This document shows, piece by piece, positions 49,631 through 61,786 of a stretch of DNA of 64,000 bases. Within the stretch, counting starts at the first letter, position 1, and each line of letters begins with the position of its first letter. The notes below the pieces were generated by a model that worked only from the letters and a program-made list of their open reading frames with translations, was not told where the DNA came from and did not search any database. This stretch comes from Bradysia coprophila (Eukaryota; Arthropoda; Insecta; Diptera; Sciaridae), in assembly GCF_014529535.1 (NCBI RefSeq), contig NW_023503656.1:1-64000 (forward strand), read 5' to 3'. The position numbers were made by a program, and so were the translations under genes.

Positions 49631-49648
49631 TAATCTAATCTAATCTCT
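49631..49648 (+). repeat. Displaced (TAATC)n tail of the RNase H-bearing LINE
   Basis: TAATCTAATCTAATC directly after the CACTA-like terminus; the same pentamer (TTAATCTA) directly precedes the opposite terminus at 38121. Read together they form one tail of a LINE 3' end, split by the insertion. Confidence 0.6.
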
Positions 49649-49691
49649 GCATTGGAAAGGTGATTATGGCCCGAAATTGCGAAAAACGTTG

Positions 49692-49815
49692 TATCTACCA
49701 CGGTAGGTGTGCCGGTATTTTTTCGCACACGACGTCTTGTCGACCTCGGCTTCGCCTCGGGTCGACAATCGACATCTAGTGCGAAAAAATACCTTCATAC
49801 CTACCTTGGTAGATA
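49692..49815. repeat. 124-bp hairpin MITE-like repeat
   Basis: TATCTACCACGGTAGGT at the left pairs with the right end at 49815; ~60-bp arms at roughly 80 percent identity by eye. Centre: GGTCGACC-type palindromes around GGCTTCGCCTCGGG. A related TATCTACCGTGG fragment occurs near 56787. Confidence 0.8.
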
Positions 49816-52800
49816 AATAACTATTACGTCACACTGTTAAGACACAAAGTAAAATGAAAACTCTCAATTGTCAACATTTCTTTGTATACTCTTAATAATT
49901 GAATTCAATCATGTAAAATGTAAATTCCTTTCTCCATGGGTGGTATCCCAAATTATAAGAAAATTGATTAAATTTTCAACTTATAATGTAATTGACAATA
50001 ATTGTATTTTTCCGATGTTGCTCCCGTAATATAATTCTGAAAGAACCATTTCCCTCTTCTACTCAGACATCATTATGCAAAATTATACCGGGCTAATATC
50101 ATCAATATTACAAGTTTTCTCTTTCAATCATACAGCTGGTATGGTACATGTCATGTAATAACATATCGTGGTCGTGCCTGCTTTACAACCATAATTTTAT
50201 TAAAAGAAATCACAATTAATTAATAATATTCTGCTCACGTTCATTTGCCTCACAAATAACAGGAGCATAAAACATGAAATCGCCTTCCTTGTTCCATAAA
50301 ATAATGGATAATACAAAAGAGGTCTACTACATAAAAAATTGCTCCTTACACAATACATGAATGTAATTCCATGGTGTTATAGTGGGACTATGGTGTTATA
50401 GTGGCTGTGGGAGCCAGTGGACTACAGTACAGGTATAAATACAATTTTTGTATGGTTTTATGTGGAGCATTTTATCTAACAATGTAATATCTGATGAAAG
50501 TATGAAAATTGTCTGGAATTTCTACAAAAGGATGTAATATGATGAGAATTCGTTAATTAACCCAGTGTACCTATGACGAACGTATGCAGTATAGATTCTA
50601 TAGTTGATTATGTGTGCGGTTCGTTTTATTAATTATTTCAAATTTTATTTTGTTTAGTGAAATAAGGAAAATATTTCAATAGGTAGCTCCAATGTAATTT
50701 TGATTAACTGTCTTGGCGCACAATAATAATTCATGGATCTTATGTCTTGTTTAAGAGGTAATTGAAATCATTGTCGGGCTCACATAGAAACCGAGGGGCA
50801 AAACCCTCGGATAATTAGTGTCACAAGTGTGAAGCAAATATTGCATGCTCCGGCAAATAATGGCAATTAAGAGCAAATACGACCAATTGAAGCGAATAAG
50901 TACATTTGCAAATACAAGCAATTTATATCAAATATTAAGATAAGATTACAGTCGACGTCAGTGAAATTTAGACTGAAATTTCTGATCTCGTAATAATAAA
51001 GAAGACCGCATCCGTATGAATTATAGTTACTTAGACTTTTGAGAATATTTTACGTGTTATGGCATGTTTCATTTTCATTTATTTTCATTTACATTGCCTA
51101 ATCACGTAAAGCATTGTACTTACGAGGTTCCAAGTTGTTATTTGACAAGTGGGGAATACAGCCAATATACTATAATATACTATTGTTTGTTTCGAGGGGT
51201 AAACCACTGCCCATAATCGTGGGACACCATTTGCAAATATTTGCTCATTTCCTCACTGGTCAAGATTCTTCGCTAAGTTGTTTTTAAATGTGTTACATTA
51301 ACTCACACACTCGACTATACACTGCTCATACTTACAAACAATATCAGTTCAGGATATATTGTAGGTAAATTGTAAAAGTAAAAATAACTTTTCGGAAAAT
51401 GAATGTATCGCCATCAATACATTGTTCGTTAAGCTTGTGAAATTTCCTATATTTTTCCAGCTGCTTTTGTTTCGTACAACTTCATACACACAAGAGGATT
51501 TTCGCTCAGTAAAGAGGGTTTATTTTAACTTGTCGATGTTTCCCGATCGTGTTTCAACGGAGGGTTACAAGTTTTGCTTCAAGAGAAGTAGTGAACGATA
51601 AAAAAGCAAGCCACTCCAAAGTTTCTGTATCATTTCATAAAAACTTGTAGCAATTACAATTCTCGTTCTGGTATCGAAACTCCTAATGTAGAAAAATTTA
51701 ACATTAGAAATCTGGTAAATTTACTTCATCATATTATGTGAATATTAACCTCCTGGTAGCCTGTTTTCATTAAATTAAAGTCTTTAAGTAATTGATGAAT
51801 TAAATTGAGTCGCAACGTCAGCCGAAACATGCTTGGCGGGGTATATCATAACTTTGCATTTTGCTGCTTACTTTTCCTTTCATTACCTTTGTTGTTGCTG
51901 ATTTAATAAATATTTCAGTATTATTTTTGGGCCGTAGAAAAATAATGATGAGCGAGTATACATTCATTAAACATTTTGAATTTATGTTTTAATGACTGAA
52001 AAATGAGACAATATTTTACCTTTTATTTTTTCATTGAAATTAAATCAAATATGAGCAACGAGAACCGTTTTTTTAGCCAAGTTTTTTTTTTACATTATCA
52101 TTGCAGCCGCGCATACGGTAGAGTCAGGGTAGAGTTTTGGGTACAAGGTTGTTTCGTCGAGTTAGTTTTAAATGAACGACAAAATAGATGAGAAGTAAGA
52201 ATTTGTCCTAGTTTGACTCGTTTCGTTTTTTGTTTTTAAAAGGTTGTCACGAAACAACGTGGTGCATTGATGAAAATGCATTGATAAAATGAAGGTTTAA
52301 ATAGTAGAGGTTAGCACATTGCTGAAAGAGTACAATGAGAGCAATATCTGTCCATTTACTCATCTTTTATAGTCTGCGTTACAATTCCGTTTATATTTCT
52401 ATTTCATTCAGTTATTGAATATTTTGCATTTGTCGAAGATTTTATTAGAGATATTAAGCAATACTTGCACTTTGAAGTTTACTTGAAAACGATAGAAAAT
52501 GAGAAGATTGATTCCTGACAGTAAACGACGAAGTACACGGTAGTGCCGTTTTAAATCCCTTATAATTCATATATTTCAGTCTTATGCTACGTCACCTTAG
52601 TGTTCCAAGCATGAACATAATACAATTAAATATGGAACTTAATGAACAAAAATTAGAATCAGCTTTATCTAGCGCATTTCGTTGCATAATACTAGTGCAT
52701 ACTATAATTGATTAAGTACTTTTTGGTTTTATAAATCTAAAATTATAATAATTCTCTACAAATTGAATTATTTTCAAACAACCAACAACAACATTATCCA

Positions 52801-53879
52801 CCCAAATAAATAGGCAAGCGGGTTTTCACGTCCATTAAAGAAACAAAAACCATTTCGCATCCCATTGTCCATTAAATTACATTCACCCAAAAAATAAAAG
52901 GTATTTTGTAATTAAAACCTGCCAATGTAATTCAATAAATTAATTAATACGTTGCGTCTGCCCTGAAAGCTTTTTCCATAAAATGCTGGGAAAAGCTTTT
53001 GGTTCTGATCCTATGTTACATTTTGTTATGTGTACAATACCATTGGCTATATCGACGAACATAAATTGAATACAGATTGCAGTCGGTCGATAATAACCGC
53101 ATGCCCTACATCAAACGTGATGAGAACATACAACAGATATTCTAAATGCATTCCACTCTATTCACGTTTTGTATATAACATACAATTATGACAATTTAAC
53201 AACAAAGAAAACAAAATCTGTACAGTTCTACGTAATCTACATTATATATAATGTATACGCACAACCTATAGTGTTGATGTACTTCTAAAACCATAGCACT
53301 GAACTAAGCACTAGAACAGATTTTTTACGGATATTTAGCCTCTCTAATAATAATGATCTGTCATAAAATTAACAACATTTTTTGAACAACTATAAATTTA
53401 ATGAGAGCCTCTAATCATTAGAGTCTAATGTGGCAAAAATTTTTAATTTTTAGTTCACTTTAAAATGTAGACAGGTAGGTCATTTCAAACAATTTATAGA
53501 AATTCGCAGAAATAATTGTCAAATATTATTTTTTAAACATAGTAGGGTTGCATAGGCAAGTCCCCTCTTGGGAAATCTGTTCTACTGCTTGGTTGCAGAT
53601 GCTATGCTAGAACAAATCGATTAGACATTTTGATATTCAAATAACGCAAACTGGTCTTGATTTATCAATAATTTAGGGGACCGTAAGCTTATTTGTATGC
53701 AAAAACATGATCTGAATACACTAGAAAATACATAATAAATCTTGGTTTGTGTAACCTACCCTTTTACTGACTATATCACCAATTCACATCGAGATTATAT
53801 TTATGTATATCAATTTCATTTCACTTCGACATCGGGCCATCGACACACATTGTGGTTTTAGGATATTTATGTCGAAACT
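49816..53879. other. AT-rich non-coding stretch
   Basis: No gene, array or RNA recognised. Small ORFs only; some scattered short direct repeats. Confidence 0.6.
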
Positions 53880-54638
53880 AGGCCCCACCTCTTGGGTGAG
53901 TTAGGTCCCTTGACTGTTTTTTTTCTATAATTCCAGTCTTAGTTTTCTAACCATTTTTAAATGAGAGCACAAAATTAAAGTCACATGAAAAGGTGATGTC
54001 TCTTTTATTCAGAAAACAGCAGTCATCACATGCTTAATTTTACTCATATTTATTTAATTTCCTGAAGAAACAAAAAGAGCTATGAGTTGAAGGTCCAGCG
54101 AGCGATGTCTTACTCCTAATATGAGTCTCCTATATAGTCTACCAAAAGCGCTGAACATGTGGCACATTTCTTGCCTACCTCTTAAAAAAAAACTCATGTG
54201 AATTACGGCCCTCGCTTCACTCTGGAAAAATTCACACTCGTGCAAACACTTTAGGAACGAAAAAATTTCTTTTAAGAACACGATTTCACGCAAAAATTGT
54301 CGTATATCGCAGATTACCAGTCCAATAAAGTCCAAGGTTCGAATTTAACCACATGAATTACGATACTGTTCGAAAACACTTAATATTTTCAAATCTGCGA
54401 TTTTTGAGGCCTCCAAGAATTACTCAAGTTATCGAGTTATCAAGCAAGCAAGATTGTTCTAGACTTCTAGATTGTTCGACCAGAAATCCAGATTCACTTA
54501 CTCGTCGAATAATTTTTTTTCTGGAAATCCGTTGCAAAAATGTCGTGGTAACAAGTTGTGTTTACAATTATACTCCAACCTCACTACTCCAATATTACCC
54601 TTTTTCGAACTTAAAATCTGGTAAAAATTACTTAAGTT

Positions 54639-56926
54639 CAGGCCCGTAGCTACGGGTGGGCTGGGGTGGGCTAAGCCCACCCTGGACTACGTCTGAGCCC
54701 ACCCTGGCGAAGGAGAAAAATAATAAAGTTGGGAAAAATTTAAAAGAAGTTAACAGTCTTAGTACAGAATGTGGATTTTATCATTGTTGCTTTCGTAACC
54801 TCAGCAGCTAAAATCCTTTAGTACAGTACTTTTAAACTCATAAAATACCTCCAAGACTCAAGACCAAAAACTTACCTGAATTCAATAACTAATAATGATG
54901 GAAATTTAGTCTTGACGAGTGTACGATACTAAAGTTTTGAACAAATATGATGAAGTCGCCTAAAAAAGTAGAATACTCAAAATAGCAATCACTGCTAAAA
55001 TGTATGATTTAACAATGTTGAATCAACATTTCAAAAAGCGAAGAATTGATACTCCATTAGTTTAAGTTTAGTACACAAAATTTAGTTTAGGATTCCTAGA
55101 TGTTTGCAAAAATTATCATTAACGAAAAATTTGGAAATGATTTTTACCACGGCAGAGTAAAATTAACCAGGCAGGAGCGGGTAATTTTTGAAACGTCTAA
55201 TAAGGAACCTAATACACTGTTTGAAAATTAACTCAAATGAAAACTGACATAAATTGAAAAATTTTATTCGCAAAACACAAAGATAATAGTCAAATCAAGC
55301 GCTCGTGCCTGGTTTACTTTACTCTGCCGTGTTTTTACGAGACAGGGAATTTTCTTTAATATAAGGTATTTGACCGATAGTTGGGAGTATCGAAATATTT
55401 TCAATTTCGAAGAGCAAATATCACTTTTACAGTAATTAATCAATTTTAAATAGATTTTTGCTTGCATTTAATGTTGTCAGTACATTGAGACTTACGTTAT
55501 GGTGTCTATGGCTTGTGGTATTTCATATAAAATCGACAGACCAATAGTTGGAAACGTCATAGTACAAATTACGGGCTTCGTGGACCGTCATTGGGATAAT
55601 TTTTTCAACATGTAAATTTCCTTAAGCATCTCACGATAGCACTCGCAACTCTCGGTTAAATACCTATATCACCTTGCACTAAAACTTCATCAAAATTCAT
55701 TTAATGACATTTTGAGTAGGTCGACTTACCCACATATTTAAGATCGTAAAGAATATAAGCCAGATAGCGAATAGGACAAGTTTGATATTTTTGGAATATC
55801 TATGAGATATAGTAGCAATTGTAGCAATTGAAACTATAACCAATGATAGGTAGACATGGCTAGGAATCTTCCCGATGGTGATAAAATGAACAAGGTCAAG
55901 ATGTTAAAATAAGTGCTAATTGTTGCATATAATTGTTCGCCAGATCAGAGGCCACCAGTACGTAGATTAATTAATTTAACTTTCAATCAAACTTTCCATA
56001 CATTTTCTTTAAAAAAATCTCTGGAACGTGGGCACCCAAAAGAACTTTTTTTTAATTTTTCGAAAAAACTGGAAAAACTACATCGCAGTGTTTTGATATG
56101 TTAATTTAGTAGCGCAGGCCTTCATTTTATTTAAGCCAATAAAATGAAAAATCGTAGGGTGATCATTGACAAAACACTAAATTTGTACTTTGATGCCTCA
56201 TCCTGACTCACAGTTACAACCTTTACGAACAGACGATATTTTTATTAGAAACGTACATCAATTAGGTTCCAAACAAATTTGTTTTTTATTTTTCTTCGAT
56301 GCAGAACATTATTATAAGATACTTTGCCTCGTATTATATGCCAAAAAAATGTTTCCTTTTTTATATAAGCCATTTTGAAAACCCAAAAAATAACGAAAAA
56401 AACGAATTGACGAAACGAAATACACTCCGGAGTGTATTCCGATTCGAATTTTCATGATTTTTTGCGTGTTCAAAGTGTTCTATAAAAAAAATTAAACATT
56501 TTTTTGGCATATAATACGAAGCAAAGTATCTTATAATAATGTTCTGCACCAAAGAAAAAAAAAATTGTTTGGAAACTAATTCTCTACAAACTACCAGTAG
56601 ATCAAAATCGACCTGGTCACTTAATTCTGGTGTATTATTTTTTTTTAATTCATGATTTTGAAATTTCCAAATTTTCCGAGGGTCGGCTCGAGCCCTCTTG
56701 TTTAAAGGAAAAATTCTTTTACGAAGTGACCACCTCCGATTCAAAAACAATTTTCACCTGGAGGATAGACGTCTGAAAAAAATTGTATCTACCGTGGTTT
56801 TATTAAGTAGTTTCCAAAAAAATCGCCTGCGGCGCACTTCACATTATAAGTATTTTTAATTACAAACAAAGAAAAATTGTATCGGGCTTGAGCCCACCCT
56901 GAGATTTCGCTCTAGCTACGGGCCTG
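54639..56926. mobile_element. 2288-bp non-autonomous hAT-like element
   Basis: Ends CAGGCCCGTAGCTA and its complement; 8-bp target duplication CTTAAGTT at 54631-54638 and 56927-56934. Subterminal TGGGCTAAGCCCACCCTGG blocks follow at both ends in inverted orientation. No transposase ORF; the interior contains a long inverted repeat. Confidence 0.88.
56258..56580. repeat. Inverted repeat inside the hAT-like element
   Basis: Arms about 56258-56365 and 56475-56580; AACATTATTATAAGATACTT in the left arm pairs with AAGTATCTTATAATAATGTT in the right. The 129-codon ORF on the minus strand is an accident of this repeat. Confidence 0.85.
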
Positions 56927-57850
56927 CTTAAGTTATCACGATAACAAGGAAAAGCGTCTGAGTATAATTTCTCCCATATCTTGTAACAACGATCACAAGA
57001 TTATATTCACATGAAAGATCAATGTCTCTTTTTCAGAAAACAGCAGCCATCACAATGCTTCATTTTACTCAAATTTAATATAATTTTCTGCAGAAACAAA
57101 AAGAGCTATGAGTTGCTGGCCCAGCGAGCGATGTTTTGCCATTTTGCTCTATTACGGGTCTTTTTTATTGTCTCCTAAAAAGCGCTATGAGTGTCAAATA
57201 ACAGAAAACATACAAAACTTACGCTATGAGTGGAAGATCCAGCGAGGTACGTTTAACACATAATATGAGTCTCCTATATAGTCTAAACTCAGCTTCAAAA
57301 ACTCCCATCTCATTACTCCAATATTGTCCATCTACGAACTTAACCTCATGATTTTCATTCTCTGTCGGTTAAAACCAAATTTTTGAAAATCGGTAAAGAA
57401 TTACTCGAGTTATCGAGTCCACAAGAAAAAGCGTCTATGTAGAATTTCTCCCATCTCGTTGTTCTAACATTATCCATCTGCAAACTCAACCTCAAGAATT
57501 TCAATCTTCGTCGAATAACACAAAAAAATTGAAAATCTGATAAGAATTAGGGAAGTTATCGCGGTAACAAGGAATAAAATTCTCTTAAGAATTACTCCCA
57601 TCTCATTACCCGAATATTGCCCATCTACGAACTTAACCTCATGATTTTCATTCTCCGTCGATTAAAACCAAAATTTTGCAAATCGGTAAAGAATTACTCG
57701 AGTTATCGAGTCCACAAGTGTACGGACGTTTTCTGTATTTAACGTTTTTTGCCAATGTAGAACATTTTCAAAATATCAAAGTGAACTTAGCGTTACGGGC
57801 ATTTAAGGGTATTTTCTTTCATAAGACCCTGACTTTCAGTCAAGGGAATA

Positions 57851-59491
57851 ACATTTAGTACACCCGATGAACTTAGCATAGAATTTTTTTTTCTGTTTTC
57901 AACGTTTTCCACAAATACAGTCCATAAATCCACTTGTGCGCGCGAGACAGAATGTACGAAGTACTTCATGGTATGTTCGAAGTGTTTTTTGTGGATTGAG
58001 AAACTGTGGTAGGGAAGTAAAGGGAATAAAAGTTTCTAAGCCAAAATTTACTACAAACGATGCTTACGATCGTTCGAACCGGAATATGTAGCACACATCA
58101 ACTTGCCTTCGTAAAGAGATTACGTTTACAACGTGGACATTATACAACAACGAATGTATCAAGTTTATAATGCTGTAATAGTTATTCGAACCGCCAAAAT
58201 TTGTAATTATTGAGTGATTTACGAACATTGATACATAAAGCCAACACAAATTGTTGTGGACAACGAACCCCAATGATGTAGCTTTCAATTTGTATTACAG
58301 TGAATGCTACATTAATCTTTTAAATTAAATTCAATCGAACAACCGGAAAATTTATATATATTAAAAATTGAAGAAAATCCTTATCTATAACTGTCGTATA
58401 AAATTTAATGTCTAGAATAAAGCGATTGCTTGATAGAAAATATATCAGACTAACTGGGAAGTATATAGGAATAAAGGAGTCTTAATCAGAAAATATATAG
58501 GAATTTACGTATTACGTTGTATTCCTCGGAACGTTGAACATATACTAGGTCCCACCTTTTGGGCGGGTCGGGTTCCTTGACTGACACTTTTCTAAATGTA
58601 TTTTTGACGCATTCATGAAAACTTGTCACATTTAATACATAATATATTTACTATATTAATGACTCCAGGCAAATGACAGTAACATTTGTCAATTTTTTTT
58701 TCTTGTAAACCATCGAGGGTAAGGTGGAATTATTTTTGACCACTTTTTGAGCATCAACCTCAAATCATAAATAAAATATGACTCGTGTAGATTACGACCC
58801 TCGCTTCGCTCTGGCCGTAAACTTCCCACTCGTATGAGCTGTCTATTATTCTGTTTGATTGCATTTTTTTTTACATCAGAGTAGATGCGAAGTTTGTTTT
58901 GTGAATGTGGAACGAGGACTTTTTCACAAAATAAAAAAGTTCGATAGATGTTTTTCTCTTACAATTTTGCGTAAAAAAAGGAAGTTCCCCGGTACTTAAT
59001 ATACATGGTGACATGGTAATAAATGAACTTAATTAGTTTTTGGTTCATCGTTAAAAATAACTCAGTTTACCAATATTTTCGGTAAATTGGTACCACTCTA
59101 TAATGGCAAAGGGATTAAAAATATTTGTAAAAGGAGAAATTTATTGGCAGACCGAGAAAAAATAATCTCTCGATTTCCCATTCACAAAACCTTCAATTGT
59201 GAATAAAATGTCACGACTCGTGTTAATTACGGCCCTCGCTTCGCTCTGGCCGCAAACTTCACACTCGTAAAATTTTTACAATATTCATTTAATTCCATGT
59301 ATTTAAAAAAAATCTTCAAAAATTAGTTGAGATAATTCATCTTATATTCCCTGCAGAAGTTTAACTTTTTTATTAAAATTTCTTACACTTTTTAATCAAA
59401 GAGTGCTAATTTGATAACAGGCATTTTGCTGGCGTAAGATGTGGTTGTAAAGGGAGTAAAAAACTACCTACTTGATAAATGACAAACAAAT
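57851..59491. other. Non-coding stretch with recurrent hairpin cores
   Basis: No gene seen. Contains another ACTAGGTCCCACCTTTTGGG motif (58546) and two copies of an ACTCGTG...CCCTCGCTTCGCTCTGGCC...CACTCGT hairpin (58782-58836 and 59212-59269); a third copy is at 54193-54243. Confidence 0.6.
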
Positions 59492-60350
59492 TGACTATCA
59501 AGTTTTTAGTCAACTATCAAGTTGTTAGTCAACTATCAAATTTGATAGTAAAATATCGAGTTGTTAGTCAACTATCAAATTTGATAGCCAACTATCAAAT
59601 TTGTTAGTCACCTATCTTTATATAATGTTTCCATTTTATTACGATCTGCCTGTTTTATGTCCTTCCACTCACACAGTTCCAAACCTTGATGTATTGCCAA
59701 TCCATTTAGAAAACCAAAAGTCAAGACAATCAATCTAATTTTGTACGTACACGGTTTGTAGAAAGCGTCCACATTATGCTCAGGCATATTACACTAAATT
59801 AATTTTGTTTGAAGACTTCCTTTTATATATCTTCGCCAAAGTAATTCCTTGATTCTTCTCACAAGTCAATCTATAACTTCAATTATTTCTATTGTTTTGC
59901 CATCAGGGGACCTGTCTCTATTAATTTCATTAAAAAAACGCGAAAATTTGAAAAAAATATGAAAACTTTGGAGGGCCCTGGCGTCTCGGGGAGGGGCTTC
60001 CGCGCCCCAATTCTTGTTGTTTTGTCATCAGGGGACCTCCTCCTATCGACCCCACCCACATTTGACCAAATCGGGGTTTGTACTATAAACTGCAATTTTG
60101 CCAATTTGACGAAATTTGACGAAATTCGAAAATTTGACGAAATTCGAAAATTTGACGAAAATTGAAAATTTGACAAAATTCGAAAATTTGTCGAAATTTG
60201 ACGAAATAACTATCGAGTTGTTAGTCAACTATCAAATTTGATAGCCAACTATCAAATTTGTTAGTCACCTATCAAATTTGATATTCAACTATCAAGTTGT
60301 TAGTCAACTATCAAAGATAGTCAATTATCAGATTTGATAGTCAACTAACA
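59492..60350. repeat. AACTATCAAATTTGATAGTC mini-satellite split by an insertion
   Basis: About 20-bp degenerate units at 59492-59615 and again at 60208-60350. Between them lies the left arm of the inverted duplication (59616-60207), so that arm was inserted into a pre-existing array. Confidence 0.85.
59608..59787 (-). pseudogene. Truncated copy of the 99-residue ORF
   Basis: Matches the first 56 codons of the ORF at 62394 with a Gly-to-Glu change (LELCEWKD instead of LELCGWKD), then runs into the array and stops. Its upstream TATATAAAAG (plus-strand 59820-59829) is identical to that of the intact copy. Confidence 0.75.
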
Positions 60351-60399
60351 ACTAGCAACAAGATCTGGCCAATGTGAAACTTACAATAATTGTAACAGA

Positions 60400-60743
60400 T
60401 GGCAGCGCTGTCAGTGGTGTGGATGTACATTAGTAATGTCGGTATAATGTAAACATATTCTTTGTAACGGATAATTTGTTTTGTGCTTAATTGCTCATTA
60501 ATCCCGTGTGGAATATTGCGTGCTGCCCATTCAGTGATAAAATATTATGAACTCTTCTAAAATCTAAGTGTAACCATATTGTTCTTAACGGATATTTGTG
60601 CTTAATTGTTTCTTATATACGTGTGTAATATAGCGTGCTCGCCATTCTGTGATAAAGACTTTTCATATCGGTCCTGTAAATCATATAAGGCGTCGTCCTA
60701 AATACTGATAGTGAACCCTCAATCAGTACCCTGTATTCAGTGA
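60400..60743. other. Imperfect ~140-bp direct duplication, no gene
   Basis: GTAAACATATTCTTTGTAAC...TTCAGTGATAAA and GTAACCATATTGTTCTTAAC...TTCTGTGATAAA are diverged tandem copies. It may be a piece of a long terminal repeat or 5' UTR, but no supporting motif was found. Confidence 0.45.
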
Positions 60744-60900
60744 TCATGTCCGGAGCGATAGCGGAGGACTTGACGCAGTCTAACTTCCAAAAAAAGAACG
60801 AAGAAATTTTTTTGAGACGCTGTCATGTCCGGAGCGATAGCGGAGGACTTGACGCAGTCTAACTTCCAAAAAAAAGAACGAAGAAATTTTTTTGAGACGC
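60744..60900. repeat. 79-bp tandem duplication, two near-identical copies
   Basis: CATGTCCGGAGCGATAGCGG starts at 60745 and 60824. The copies differ by one A in a homopolymer, so the duplication is very recent. A TATATATAGGCGAG element follows at 60908. Confidence 0.95.
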
Positions 60901-61479
60901 GGCAACTATATATAGGCGAGAATTTAAGTTTCTTTCCTTTGGCCTATCTTATTCGCGCTTCAAATACGAGCAAAACGAGCTATCACTCGACAATGTAACT
61001 TTAAAATTGCCGGAGATACATCGTTTTGAAGTTGGTCATTTTGATAGAAAATGCACCAAATTAACGTTATCCAAACAATCAAAATCTTTCAACTTACTCT
61101 GTATGTTTCTATCTGTCTATCTGTCTATCTATCGACGGTCGATCTCGGAAACTAGTCAGCCAATCTCCATGAAATTTTGCAGGAACCTCAGGGTGGGCAT
61201 AAAAATGAAAATCTGATACGCCATTACCACAGGAAAAACCAGAATTTTGTTTTATTGGCCTCGAAGTGGTTTCTGAGTGTGGTTTTCGAGGGTCGGGAAC
61301 GCGTTTTCGGCTGTAGCTTAGCTGTATTGAAACCTACAGAGGCGTGCGACCCATCAAATGAAAGGTATTCGTAACACGATTCGAACAAAAAAATATTTAA
61401 AAAAATCGGGGCAGATTCGTTTGAGCTAGAGTGATTAGAGTGACCAAATTTTGAGCTACTCGAGCGTAGGATGAAAGGA

Positions 61480-61786
61480 CTAATATTTTTTTTGGGGTTA
61501 TGAGAGATAGAGAATTACTTTCTTCGGCAAAGTCTCAGAGTTTTACGAGTAAAACAGAGGGGCATATGTAAAAAATGTCGAAAGTTGGAAATGGGTGGGT
61601 CAATTATGTTTTTAGAGGTATTGCTTGAATGGTGACAGATAGAGAGTTACTTTCTTCGGCAAAGTCTCATAATTTTGCGAGTAGAACAGAGGGGTTATAT
61701 GTGAAAAATGTCGAAAGTTGGAAATGGGTGGGTCAATTAGGGTTTTAGAGGTATTTCTTGAATGGTGACAGATAGAGAGTTACTTT
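61480..61786. repeat. ~132-bp tandem repeat, 2.3 copies
   Basis: TTACTTTCTTCGGCAAAGTC occurs at 61515 and 61647, and the start of a third copy at 61780 runs into the 18-bp mini-satellite. Upstream sequence (AAATCGGGGCAGATTCGTTT) again resembles the satellite core. Confidence 0.9.

Larger units (their letters stand above)
53880..57850. repeat. Satellite-related repeat with CCCTTGACTG / CAGTCAAGGG ends, split by a hAT
   Basis: Left boundary motif CTAGGCCCCACCTCTTGGG...CCCTTGACTG (53878-53922), right motif CAGTCAAGGGAATAAC near 57837-57852. Inside are ~140-bp degenerate monomers (57295-57435, 57440-57580, 57585-57720; one more split at 54638/56927) built on TCTACGAACTTAACCTCATG and AAATCGGTAAAGAATTACTC. 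A ~120-bp block with GAGCTATGAGTTG and CAGCGAGCGATG recurs at 54013 and 57043. The same end motifs flank the satellite copy at 24.79-27.21 kb. Confidence 0.65.

Noticed and set aside
54631..56934. Autonomous hAT transposon
   Set aside because: Ends and duplication fit hAT, but no ORF resembles a hAT transposase, so only a non-autonomous element is claimed.
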